NCBI GenBank assembly: GCA_963921825.1
Contig: OY997589.1
Location: forward strand, 20,481,735-20,545,734
DNA length: 64,000 nt
DNA from: Erodium maritimum
Lineage: Eukaryota > Streptophyta > Magnoliopsida > Geraniales > Geraniaceae
Reading direction: 5' to 3'
Under the pieces are notes generated by a model. The model saw only the letters and a list, made by a program, of their open reading frames with translations. It did no database searches and was not told the DNA's origin. The translations under genes were made by a program, and so were the position numbers. Below, one piece after another: positions 1 to 11,706 of this stretch (position 1 is its first letter; each line of letters starts with the position of its first letter).

Positions 1-174
1 GCTAGAGAGAGAGAGAGAAGAAAGAGCTTTTTAAAAATAGGGTTTTTAATCATCGATACATTCATGAATACATTTATGTCGAGAATACACATAAATTATT
101 AATTCACGCCCACGGTACTTTATACATATTTGTCTAGTTCACAAAACCCATATATTTAACAAAAATCAATGTAA

Positions 175-1265
175 AACCCTATTCTCTCTCGAGCTTCTGT
201 ATCCGCGACGGGGCAGCCATCCCATCAAGTATTAGCTTGATGCATACCACAAACAGCATGAACGCTTCAGCTAGGGTTTACCTCATTTTCTCTTCCCCTC
301 CGTCTCCGACCACCGCTCCTTATCACTGATGAACCCAAGTGCCATAACCATGACCCAGACGCCCAACTCTTTTTTACCAGATATGAACCTTCTCTCAACC
401 GATCCTCCCTCGGATCCGACTTATTCGAGTCCCTTTTCGGTGCCTACTACTCAGAGCGACCATACCACGGTGACTGGGACCGATCCGGAGGACTTGCACG
501 AACCCCCTCGACTTCTCTCCCCCGCGCCCGTGTATGTGTTGATCTGGACGACCCTCTGTCGGCCCCAACTTGATCCTGGCCGGCGCTGTCACGTCCGCGA
601 GGGACGCCGGATATTTCATCATCTTGTCCGATCTGGTCGACTCTTGCAGTGGCGAATTCAACCAGGTATCTTTCAATTTCACTCAAACCCCCGCTGGGGG
701 CGCGACTTCGGGTACCGGAGTGGGAAGATGAGAACGAGGTTATGAAGGTCCCTGCAGATGAGGAGCAGGCTATACGGGTGGAGGTGTCACAACCTCCTCC
801 GGAGAAATGAAGAGACCCAGCGGGGGTAGGAAGGCCTCACAGGGGCCTATACCCACAGACCCGGGACATCCGGTGTTGGGAAGTCTCGGAGAAGCCGCAA
901 TCAGAGCACTCTACTTCTTTCTGCGTTATGAGTTCTTTTTTTTTTTTAGTTTGGATTGTTTTACTTTGGGTTATTGGTGGATTATTCTTGGTTTTTGCTA
1001 GTTATGTGTCTGTTGGAATTGTTAGTTTGTTTTGATCATGTTGATCGTAAGATGGACTATCGTTTTTATTTCGATCAGTTTGATCGTAGGGACACTTATC
1101 GTTGTCTAGGATGTAAACTAGGTTGTTTCTACGTTTTCAGAGCACCGGGTGTCCTACGGGAGACTCGGACATATTCTGATCTCATGACGTCAAATCCCCC
1201 CTTGTACTGCTACACTTTGCGTTAAAGTTTTTAATGCAAGCCCTAAGATGCTTACCGTTCAAAAA
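175..1265 (+). mobile_element. Short LINE-derived retroposon without reverse transcriptase (copy 1)
   Basis: The block is bounded by a 14-bp direct repeat, aaaaatcaatgtaa, at 161-174 and 1266-1279, and ends in an A-run that merges with the right repeat. This is the signature of target-primed reverse transcription. The left part resembles a GC-rich plant LINE 5' region and contains a 138-aa open frame (329-745). The right part is a T-rich 3' UTR-like tail. The block is only about 1.09 kb and I see no endonuclease or reverse-transcriptase motif. It could be an internally deleted LINE or a non-autonomous family moved by a LINE in trans. A processed pseudogene of an unrecognised gene cannot be excluded. 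The 35 bp to its right lead directly into a second, oppositely oriented retroposon. Confidence 0.7.
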
Positions 1266-1330
1266 AAAAATCAATGTAACATTGTTCTATTTTCTTGCCT
1301 ATATATTTATGTCTTTAAATCATTATGTAT

Positions 1331-2411
1331 TTTTTTTAGAGAAATGATGATATTATTAATTTAAAGCAATCCGGTGCCCACAAACGTAGGAATCACCATA
1401 CATAAACCAAACTAACAACATTAGAAAGACAAGTGCAGAAAAATAAATTTTGCTCTTAGACATAATAGCGGTCGGGTGTGGGGGGGGGGGGGACTGCGGT
1501 AGCATCCGGGGACACCGATATAGTATACTCCAACCAGAAGAAACTGATCGAGCAGATCAGAGGATAAACAAGCACTGGTGGACCGATTACTCCCCCGGTA
1601 TGTCAGCGTGCGTCGTCCTCCCTTGACTGATAATGGTAGGGCTCCTGAACGCGGGATTGCTGACTCTGAAGTGGTAGAGAAGTAACACATCAGCTGTTGG
1701 TGGTACCAATGCCAACTATACACCAGGGAGAAGGTACAGCCGACCAAACCCTCCCTGGCCCCTTCAGTACTCATTCCTGGAGGCGAGGGTGCTTGAAGCC
1801 CCCTGCCGCTGCTATGTTTGACGTAACATCATAGTTCCAAGAATTCCTCGAACTTCGTGCCAGAACAGACTGACCCGCCTTGTAACCCAGGCCCACGCCC
1901 GTAGGCCCACCCGACCCATCCCCAAGGAAAACTTAGAGGGTTTCTTCCCCGGCCTCCTCCACCACACAGCCGTCGCCTCCGGGATGGGGGTGGTCTCCTC
2001 CCCCATGGACGCCGGCAGCAAAGGAGCAACACCCCCACCGCCTTCGACTCCATCTGCTCCCGCCTCCCGCGATCGCCTCCCTGCCCCACTGCCCAGCCGT
2101 CTAGGCCGCGGGCCTCTCGCCGGCGTACGACGGAGGCAAGTCGTCGCCAGGTCCTCCTCCCTCAGCGACTCCTCCTCCGGCATCAAATCCTCAACTCCCG
2201 TCGTCTCCTCCGCCGGATCCTCCACCGACGCCTCCGACCCAGTCCCGTACGCCGAGCCCTGGACGTCCAGCTCCAACAGACGGGCCACCCCATCGTCGCA
2301 GCCCTCCTCCCCACTCTCCATCTCGCTTGAAAACGCCATGAAAACGTGAAGAAATCGCAAAACACCTCTAAGCCCTAGCAGAGCACAATAGAGGGGCTGC
2401 ACTATATTAAA
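1331..2411 (-). mobile_element. Short retroposon without reverse transcriptase (copy 2, reverse orientation)
   Basis: A 17-bp direct repeat, tttaaatcattatgtat, flanks it at 1314-1330 and 2412-2428 with one mismatch. Read on the minus strand it starts near 2411, has a GC-rich 5' portion with a 196-aa open frame (2402 down to 1812), then an AT-richer tail ending in an A-run next to the left repeat. At about 1.08 kb it is almost the same length as its neighbour, but I see no clear sequence similarity between the two. The GC-rich part is open in several frames on both strands, so the open frames are weak evidence of coding. No known domain is recognised. Confidence 0.65.
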
Positions 2412-2428
2412 TTTAAATCATTACGTAT

Positions 2429-3399
2429 GGTGTTTAGTAAAATTAAGCATTTCATTATGTATAATATTCAAATAAAAGACTCATAAAATATTTTTCTTTT
2501 TCCTCAATTCTTAATACGAATAGACGCCGATTATTATAAAACGCACCACACAAGCCTGACAAATCTAAAAAAATATCATTTGTTAAATAAAACTTTTTTT
2601 CTTTCGCGTATGCTGTTTTCTCCCGTAATACATACAAAGAAGATAAGTGGTGACATATTGGATTGATAATAGTATACTAATAGTAAGAAAGGTTTAATGC
2701 TTCGGATATGCCAACCTTTAGGTCGTAGCTTGTGCGGGGACAGGCTAAGCAAAACCAACTAAAAGATTACTTCATTTTCATTACATAACAATTAAATTTG
2801 TTGACCAAACTAATTAATTTAATGAATAAGGTTTTAAAAATGGTGTATAGAATCAAAATCAAACATAAAATATAAAGAAATAAAAATAGGTGAGGGGCGG
2901 TTCTACAGAAAGATGATTCCTTTAGGCTTTAGATTGGAGCTTAAGCTAAATTTTAAATTAACGATATTATAATTCAAAGGATAAAAATGCCTAACCAATC
3001 ATCAACCTTCGCGTAGCTTCTTCTAGTTGGAGGCATTTCTATAAGAATCTTTCTTGGGTTTGCAAATTTGTTTTTGGTAGTCTTTGGTCTCTTACCACAA
3101 AGCCCATAGTTTATTAGCTCTATTGAAATAATTGTTAGGGTTATATAGGAAATTATAAAATGGCCTATTAAAATAGTTCAAGTGGACACCATGACATGAG
3201 TATGTCATTTTATACTTATATATCTCACGATATTTACTTTTTAAAAAAACTTACAAATTTTAAGTTGAAATACGTACAATTAACTTTTTGACAACTTAAA
3301 AAAAAACATTTTGACTTGTCAAAATGTTTTCATCCAGATTGTAAATTGTTTGACTTTATATTTGATATTTTTTTTGAATTATAAATGATATAAGTTTTA
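2429..3399. other. AT-rich intergenic DNA
   Basis: No credible gene was seen. The stretch is rich in A/T runs and short broken frames. Some of it may be old repeat debris, but no terminal repeats were found. Confidence 0.4.
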
Positions 3400-3645
3400 G
3401 GGTTACATGTAAAAAACTACCCTAAAGTATTGGTCATGACCAACAAACTGAGTAATTCATAACACATGTAAAAAATCTGTGATCAATTCATCAAGGTATA
3501 TAAATGATATGTGACCAATTCCAATTCATACATACATATAAATGACATGTAACCAAAACATAAAGTCCTTCATTTAACACTTTTAAACTTTGGGTAGCTT
3601 ATTGTTCGTGACCAATACACAAAGGTAGATTTATACATTCAACCC
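3400..3645. mobile_element. MULE-type MITE, 246 bp
   Basis: The ends form imperfect terminal inverted repeats: the left starts gggttacatgtaaaaaacta and the right, reversed, starts gggttgaatgtataaatcta. Nine-base flanks, taagtttta (3391-3399) and taaatttta (3646-3654), differ at one site, as expected for a Mutator-type 9-bp duplication. There is no coding capacity. A related, incomplete copy lies near 23483. It sits about 770 bp upstream of the SYMRK start codon. Confidence 0.65.
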
Positions 3646-3654
3646 TAAATTTTA

Positions 3655-4411
3655 ATCAACAAAAAACAATTATATTATTCTTTGTAATTCTCCATAATTA
3701 CTTTCTTAATTTAGATGTCTTTGATCACTCATATCTTTTTAGTAACTCCTAATCATCTCTTATAGTTGGTGAGCACATAAGAGGGTAAGAAAGAGCTGAG
3801 AAAAAAAAACGAGTTTATCTAAGTAGAATGCCCAAGTAAGGTTTTGCAAAATAATCAAAATAACACATGCATGATGTTGCATCCATGGTAGCAGACAAGG
3901 AGAGGGACGAAGGTGGACAATGATGAAAGATTACTCCGCCTTATTATTATAAAAAGATATCATTAAACATAATTGTATCTTCGGAAAGTTACATACTAAT
4001 TAGCAACAAAAAATAATCAAATCTCAATTAATCAAATCAAATTATTGTGTTAACATCAATCTTTTTCTTTTCTCACAAGTTACAAACCGTGTGCCATCTT
4101 TGATGTGTTCATATGTTGTTGTGCCCTGGTGAATCCTTGGAGAAGACTGTTTCGTTGTTCTGAGAAGTCAAGGCTTGTTGTGTTCCTGCATATGAAACAC
4201 CATCTGTGGGTTGCAGAATCTTGTGGGAGTTGACTTGGAGCAGAAGGGCTTGAGCTGAGGCCATGGTGGTGTTGATGGAACCAAGAACCCATGGCTTGAT
4301 AGTTGGTGGAAGCTGAAAGTTCAAAAAGAGACATATCAGAATCAGATCATTTGATTATGAATTTGATAACCCAATGGGTAGATCCAGGTTTCTATTTAAG
4401 ATGAGAAGATC
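3655..4411 (+). promoter_or_regulatory. Upstream region of SYMRK
   Basis: This interval between the MITE and the SYMRK start should hold the promoter and 5' UTR. I could not fix a transcription start. Two overlapping minus-strand frames (71 and 84 aa, 4080-4334) have no signal peptide or known motif and are not treated as genes. Confidence 0.35.
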
Positions 4412-7400
4412 ATGATGGAAGGATCAAATACTTTGATTCTATGTTCAATCCTGTGCCTGTTGGTGTTTCTCGGATCAGGTTCTTGTGCACTACAAGGTTA
4501 GTTTTTCTCATCTTCATCACTTATGTTTTTGAAATCGTTTGGGACCCTACATAAACCTAAATGTTACTATGATTATTGGTCACTAACTAGTCATGGGTTG
4601 TTTCAAGATTCATAGAGATTGTCCATTCAAGGTCTAGAAACTAGGATTAGGAGGAATTCAGGAAATGGTTCATCAGTAGATTCCCAGACTAGACCTTGTA
4701 CTAGAGTAATGATATTGTTTCATAAACCTAATTCCTTGCAGATTTTGTGAGCCTAAGGTGCTGTGCTGAATCGAGTTTCACAGATACAGAAACCACCATA
4801 AACTGGAAACCAGACAAGAGCTGGTTCCTAGATGAAACGGGTTGCAGGAACATATCCAGGGCAACAACAAACTACAACGGTTATGATAAAGCAAGAACAT
4901 TCGACATAGATTCGGGGAAGATATGCTACAACTTGAGTACAGTTAAGGATCAGGATTACCTTGTAAGGGGCAGCTTTCTCTTTGGGGATCTTCTCGAAGC
5001 ATCCTTCGATGTCACCATTGGAGCCACAAAAATAAGCTCAGTGAGCTCAGCAGGTGACTTGGTTGTGGAGGGGATCTTCAGAGCCACTGGTCAAGAAACA
5101 GACTTCTGCTTGGTGAAAGTGAAGGGCAGTCCTTACATTTCAGAGCTGGAACTGAGGCCTCTGAATGGTTCAGATTATCTGAACAATCGATCATCTACTA
5201 TCCTGAAAGTGGTTCACAGAGTTAGCTTAGGATCCGAAATAGATACAAGGTAGGCAACATGTATGAATCTTCATTCACTTACTAGGAAACATGTTACTTG
5301 ACATATGATAGGGTTTGGGTTCATGTCAATTTCAGGTACCCAGTTGACCCAAATGACAGAATCTGGAAACCTCCATCAAGTCTTGACCCAGCAGTGATTC
5401 TTATACCACCACGGAACTCAACCCTATCTGTCCAGAATGCTAGCCTGGCAATACCATTCCGATTTCTTCAAAGAGCTCTGACCAAATCTGACAGATTGGA
5501 CTTCACTCATGCTGATCTTGACAGTGGAGACTACAACTACACTGTGTTCCTCTACTTTCTGCAGCTTGATGATTCGGTTACTAGAGGGAAAAGAGTGTTT
5601 GACATTTACATCAACAATGTCAAGAAAATGGAAAATTTTGATGTACTAGAAGGTGGATCCAACTACAGAAGAGTTGCTCTGAGTGCCAATGCAAATGGAT
5701 CTATGAACTTGACCTTGATGGCCACAAATGGGTCTAACCTAGGACCCATTCTTAATGCTTATGAGATCTTGCAGGTGCACCAAAGGGATCCAGAGACTAA
5801 CGGGGAAGACTGTAAGTAGAGATATTTACAGGACCATATCATTGCATTGCTTACCTATTGTGTACTTTTTGGATCTCTCTCATGAAACTTGTCTGAATCA
5901 GTGAAGGTGATGAAGGAGATGAAAGATGATTTGTTGGTGTCAAATCCAGATAATGGAGTGTTGCGGAGTTGGTTTGGAGATCCATGTAAACCTGTTTCTT
6001 GGGAAGGTCTAGTTTGTGAGACAGTTAATCATAACAATAACATCTCCATCACCCAACTGTAGGTTCTCATATTCTTCTGAAAATTTGACAGTTCAGGTTC
6101 ACTCAGAATAGGAAGTGACATAATCCATACACTGATCTTTTCTGTTCTTCTACATACTTTTGCAGAAATATTTCCTCAAAGAACCTTACAGGTCCAGCTC
6201 CTGCCAGTATCACTAAGCTCTCAAACCTGAACCATATGTACGTTTACTGCAATCTGTTTCTTTTGGTCAATAACCTTTGTCTTGACTAATTGGAAATCTA
6301 ACATCACTATGTTACTGTAATATGATAATTAGGAACCTGAGTCACAATGACTTCACTGGCAACATTTCACCATTTCCAGCTTCCTCTGTATTGATTTCAG
6401 TGTAATTTGTTCTCTGAACTCAGTTATGGATGTGCTCATGAGACTTTTCTTGATAATTCACCTTATTGATCAGTTTACATCTAACTGGCAGTGATCTGAG
6501 CCACAATGACTTTACCGGTACGCTCCCACAGTCTCTTATCAATCTTCGCCATTTGAGAACACTGTAAGTCCTAAACCTTGTTGTTTCTTCCACAAAGACA
6601 AGCTGCAATATGTTCTCTAATATATATCTGTGTCTGTACTCTTCCAGGTACTATGGATGCAACCCTAACCTCACAGAACAAGATCATCCACTTGACAGAC
6701 CCAAAGTAACAACAGAGTAAGGAAGTTTCAAAATGCCAATCACAGTACACAAACAAGGAACACAAAACAGAATCTGAATTTTGTGTCTGTTGCAGCAATG
6801 GATCATGTAGTGATGGAAGAGAATCAAAGAAGACAAGTTCAGTACATGGACTCATCATAGGGACTGCAGTATGTGGATCCTTTTTATTCATGGCTGCAGC
6901 TGGGGCATTAGCTGTTTGCTTCTACAGAAAAAAGTTAATGAACCATACAAGATTTAAACGAAAAGGGTATCCAATAACCAAGAGTGAGTATCATGATCTC
7001 TGTTGTATTGTTGATTAATAGCAAAAAGCCTAAATGGGTTCTCAGTAAATTCTCTTATGATATCGCAGATGCAATTTTCTCGATATCTAGCATGGATGAT
7101 ATAGCAGTGAAGTCGATAAATATACAGGCATACACTTTGGACTACATAGAGGCTGTGACACAGAAATATAAAACCATGATAGGTGAAGGCGGTTTTGGTT
7201 CTGTTTACCGAGGCACTCTACTTGACGGGCAGGAAGTGGCGGTGAAGGTACGATCATCAACCTCAACACAGGGAACTCGGGAGTTTAACAATGAGGTACA
7301 TCAGATAACCTATTTCCACTTCAGAAGAACGTTGACAATTAATGAACTAACTATATTTGTCAATGCATATTACAGCTAAACCTCCTTTCAGCTATTAGAC

Positions 7401-9143
7401 ATGAGAACTTGGTGCCTCTTCTTGGTTATTGTAGTGACAATGACCAACAAATACTTGTTTATCCTTTCATGTCCAATGGCTCTCTACAAGATCGTCTCTA
7501 TGGTACACCTCATCAGACAAGCTCGTTAAACAGATACTACATTTATAATTTCTCTATTTGCCAATAGTAACAATGTTTTGATCACTTTTAACAGGAGATG
7601 CGTCAAAAAGAAAGGTTCTGGATTGGCCAACTAGACTTTCAATTGCTCTTGGGTCTGCTAGAGGCAAGTATCATTGCATATGAATATTGATATTTTCCTC
7701 TCAATCGCAGCTACTTTCATAAACTTTAAAGCACATGTGACATAATATCAAAGAAGCATCACAAATTAAAATGTGTAAGCAAGAGAAAGTGAGAGAAACC
7801 TAAATCAAGTACTAATCATTGATGGAATGAATGCAAGTTGTGCATTAAAACAAGGGAAAATGGCAGAAATATACCGTGTACTTTTGTTTGCGGATTGTTT
7901 CCCTGTACTCTTTTTTAGTTGGGCACGTGGCACACAAGTGACCTGCCCAATTTTCAAAATGACGACATTAACCTTCTTCCTTAGGACCCCCCAAGATCCT
8001 TTTTTTGTGGGGGTAGTAAAGTCTTTTCCATTGGACTTTAACTCCACTGTAGACGGAGCAACTAAAAAAAGTAGAGGGAAACCACATGTCACAAAATAAA
8101 GATAACAATAACAACCTGCAAACAATTTAAAGTACATGGTATATTTCTGCCATTATCCCTTAAAACAATCTACCATGGTCTTTTCTTAATCAATATTGCA
8201 GCAAATAGCACTAACAGGATCTTATGAGTATTTTCTTTCTTTCCACAGGTTTGACATACCTTCACTCCTTTGCTGGACGTTGTATTATACACAGGGATGT
8301 GAAATCCAGCAACATACTTCTGGATAATAGCATGTGTGCAAAAGTGGCAGACTTTGGGTTCTCGAAGTATGCACCTCAGGAAGGGGACAGCTGTGCTTCT
8401 CTGGAAGTAAGAGGCACAGCAGGATATTTGGATCCAGAGTAAGAGAAAGATATATATTTCCCACGTATCTTTCATTGCATACTAACATTGTTTACGAATA
8501 GCAAAACTGTATTGGTTACCTGAATATACCCTTCCATCTATTCAGGTACTACTCAACCCAGCATTTATCTGCAAAAAGTGATGTCTTCAGCTTTGGAGTA
8601 GTACTACTTGAGATCATAAGTGGTCGAGAGCCTCTAAACATACACAGGCCACGCAGTGAGTGGAGCCTTGTAGAATGGGTGAGTTCTTATTTCCTGCATA
8701 AGCAACACAACTACATCAGGTCACTGATTCTAATCCACATATACGTGTTTGAGACTAACAGAGAATCAATATTATATATACAGGCTAAACCATTTATAAG
8801 AGAGTCAAAGATCGATGAAATTGTGGATCCTAACATCAAGGCAGGATATCATGCAGAAGCAATGTGGAGAGTAGTGGAGGTGGCACTGGCATGCATCGAG
8901 CCCTTCTCTGCTTACAGACCATGCATGGCTGATATTGTCAGGGAGCTGGAGGATGCTCTGATAATAGAGAACAATGCTTCAGAGTACATGAGGTCCATAG
9001 ACAGCTTTGGAGGCTCCAACCGCTTTTCAATAGTCATAGAGAAAAAGAGTGTCTTACCACCACCACCACCTACCCAACTTCCATCTCCATCAGAGCCATC
9101 ACCTCTAAATGCACAGCCATTGGCTCCTCCAGATCCAAGATAG
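4412..9143 (+). CDS. SYMRK: Symbiosis receptor-like kinase (malectin-like/LRR RLK)
   Basis: This is a plasma-membrane receptor kinase of the common symbiosis pathway, needed for arbuscular mycorrhiza and, in nodulators, root-nodule symbiosis. Exons placed by phase and splice sites: 4412-4496, 4742-5249, 5336-5811, 5902-6058, 6166-6237, 6333-6401, 6492-6563, 6648-6716, 6796-6983, 7069-7295, 7376-7502, 7595-7663, 8249-8438, 8546-8678 and 8784-9143, giving about 933 aa (Lotus SYMRK is 923). There is a hydrophobic signal peptide (about 1-26), a malectin-like region (about 30-355), the GDPC motif (382-385), LRR exons of 69-72 nt, a membrane span (about 522-545), and a kinase with GEGGFG (604-609), HRD (721-723) and DFG (741-743). 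All reading phases close without a break. Intron 12 uses a GC donor (7664-7665) and carries a MITE. The kinase text matches remembered SYMRK closely, so the family call is firm; the exact start is inferred. Confidence 0.95.
7854..8159. mobile_element. MULE-type MITE in SYMRK intron 12, 306 bp
   Basis: Terminal inverted repeats of about 30 bp (left gggaaaatggcagaaatata; right, reversed, gggataatggcagaaatata) are flanked by a perfect 9-bp duplication, ttaaaacaa, at 7845-7853 and 8160-8168. It has no transposase. It lengthens the intron between the exon ending at 7663, which has a GC donor, and the exon starting at 8249. Confidence 0.85.
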
Positions 9144-10135
9144 CAAAATGGATGGATGGAAGCCATGTAACCTATATTGCAAATGAGATAATGATCAGTT
9201 AAGCAATGAAAAGAGAAATGAGAATTTTACCCCATAATGATCTTCTATTAACCATACCAATATTCACTACACTGCCATTTCTCTTCAGAATTTGCTTTCT
9301 ATTGCAAGATGTCTTCATTTTTTCTGTCACGGTGGAAACAAATGAACTTGAACAGGGTAAAGATGTTAATTGACATTTATAGCATTAGCTCTAGCTGTTC
9401 AGAAGAGGGAAAGTTTTATGCCTCCGTGTATAAATATATTAATGCCAACTGAAATGAAATTTGCTCAAAACAATCTTTAGATACTGTTATTACCTCAAAG
9501 CACAAATATACTAGAAACTATGGATTTCTTAGCTAGGTAAGAAATGATTGAGACATAGCATATAAGATAGGACGGGGATGAGAAAAGAAAATGGTTATAT
9601 TTAAATAATGATTAGTTTATAAGAAGTAAATAGCAATATAAAATAAAGCCAAGATGAGAAAAGTGGCTCAAATATTCAGTCATCTGCAGTGAAGGCCTGA
9701 TGGTCAACAAGGAGTATATGAGTATTAAAGGATTCACTTCGGGGTAATGGCACAAAGAAAATAAGCCAAACATAGTCGCGCATGACACAGAGCGACAGCG
9801 AAATATTCACTTAACTACACTTCCGAATTTGGCATATCCTCTTGTCAACTTGACTATATGAACTTTCACTTCTTATTGCATAATTCTGGACAATTGTATG
9901 AACACAATAACTTGCATTAGATTTTTTCTTAACGAGCTTTGGAAGAATTCTGGACCATCAAAATGACAGAATTTTGAATGGAAGAATCAAACAAACATAT
10001 GAACATGAAAAGACAAGATGTGTTTATTAATTTTAAATTGGGTTACATTACCACAAAACAAAACCATAAACACAAGAAGATGCTTACAAGTAAGCATGTC
10101 TTAAATTCCTACATAATGATATGATACATATTACA
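9144..10135. other. Intergenic DNA between convergent SYMRK and BRK1
   Basis: This must hold the 3' UTRs of two convergent genes. No further gene, tRNA or transposon end was recognised. Confidence 0.45.
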
Positions 10136-11407
10136 TCATGTACTAAAAAGAGAAGGATTGGCTGATGCAGTACTGACTTGGACTTCAAGCAGCTCAAGGC
10201 GACGCTCCAGCGTATCGAGCTTCTCATTCAACGATGCCAATTTGCTCTTTGTGGTAGCCTCTGAAATGTTAAATGAAAGTAAACTAAGTATTAATTTCAA
10301 TATAAAAACAGCCCAACGACCAACATCATCTGATATCAACTTAAAAGCCATCTCCGACAACATAAAAATTAATTGCATTTGCAGCTAGGTTACAAAGCTC
10401 CCCTAAAGCGAATGGTCAAGCTGATTACATCACTTAAAGGTATAAAACTCATGTGAACCTAGCATTCAAGAGAATTGTTATCATTAAAAATACACTGATT
10501 ATCTAATGGCAGGTCATAGGCGGAGCATGACATTTCCGAGTATAACATCTCAATAGCTTGTACATTCACTATGGAGTATATGCCAGTGACCATCAACAAC
10601 CAGCAACAAGCTCAGAAGCAGAAAAAAAGAAACCCAATTATCTAACAAACAAGCCAATTGTTTTGTAATAACATGTATGACTAGTTCAAGGCGGGCAAGT
10701 CAGAAGTAGCACCCAGATAAGTCATGTAAATTCTTGATTATGTACTGAACTAGTAGGGTTAAGATTGAAATAAACCTAGTTTTCTAGTAATTCTAGTCCT
10801 CAAAACCTAAAAACACTGATGTTATGTAATAGCAGATGGAAAATGCTGAGGGAATAAAAGAGCAAAATGGAGGTCACCTGGCACCCACCAATGCCATGGA
10901 ACAATCTAGTTAACTGAAGAGTGACACTCCTGGGAAGAGCTAGTTTACTAATGAAAATTTCAATGCTTGGTCCGAAATTGTTACACAAGTACGTCCCTTA
11001 AATCACTATTACAATACTAGTGAAATTTTCATGGGGATCAAATGAAAGAAGCTAACAAATAAACCATCACCCTCCAATTAGTATCTGCAAAATATATTCT
11101 TCCTTCCATCTAATCTAAGCAATTAAAAAAGGCTGATAGATCAGAGCGACGGGCTAGAACTAATGTTAGGATCAAATTCAGAGAGATGGGAATAAAGTGA
11201 ATCAGGAAATGAAAAGGGCAACAAGATTTAGATGAAATGAGAGAGGAGAGATGAGAAATTTGAGAGAGAGGTACCGAATTGGACAAGGAAATCGAAGAGG
11301 CGACGAACATTGAGGGAGATGTGAGAGATGAACTCGCGATTCTCCCAATCTGCTTGTACTGCTATCCCCACGTTCACCGCGTTCGTTATCCCTCCTGCCC
11401 TAGCCAT
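10136..11407 (-). CDS. BRK1: BRICK1 / HSPC300, SCAR/WAVE complex subunit
   Basis: This small coiled-coil protein is the least subunit of the SCAR/WAVE complex, which activates ARP2/3-driven actin branching in cell morphogenesis. It has two exons on the minus strand: 11407-11275 and 10260-10136, joined across a GT-AG intron, giving exactly 85 aa, the usual plant BRK1 length. The N-terminal half carries the characteristic AGGITNAVNVG and ADWENREFISHISLNVRR text. The C-terminal half is a heptad-rich helix (KLASLNEKLDTLERRLE) ending in SLFST. No breaks. It is convergent with SYMRK and in the same orientation as the oligopeptidase gene to its right. Confidence 0.95.
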
Positions 11408-11706
11408 TCTTCTTCTTCTTCTTCTGCCCCAAAATGATATAAGAGTGACTCGTGCAGATTCGGATTGAAAAAACCCTAACTTTTCAGATCGAATTCGGTT
11501 GGAGCAGAAAAAGATGGCTGTTGGTAAGCTGAGAAAGAGAGAAAGGGAAATGAGTAGTGGTGGTGAGCTGGTCAGTTAGTGGGGTTGACTTGTCGTTTAA
11601 TATTTATTATCTTTGATTTTAAGGCAAGTCCTCTATCTGCAGTCACAAAGTTCTTATCTTTGACTTCCTTTTGATTTCCCCCACTTTCAACAAAAGTGTA
11701 AGTAAT

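Noticed and set aside
4080-4334. Two overlapping minus-strand frames (71 and 84 aa) upstream of SYMRK
   Set aside because: No signal peptide, no known peptide-hormone motif, and both lie in the presumed promoter. Chance frames are more likely.
7087-7269. Minus-strand frame opposite the SYMRK kinase exon
   Set aside because: Shadow of the exon encoding the ATP-binding loop.
7827-8099. 90- and 110-aa frames in SYMRK intron 12
   Set aside because: They lie inside a MITE with exact terminal repeats and target duplication.
10158-10388. 76-aa plus-strand frame opposite BRK1 exon 2
   Set aside because: It is the antisense shadow of a well-defined exon.
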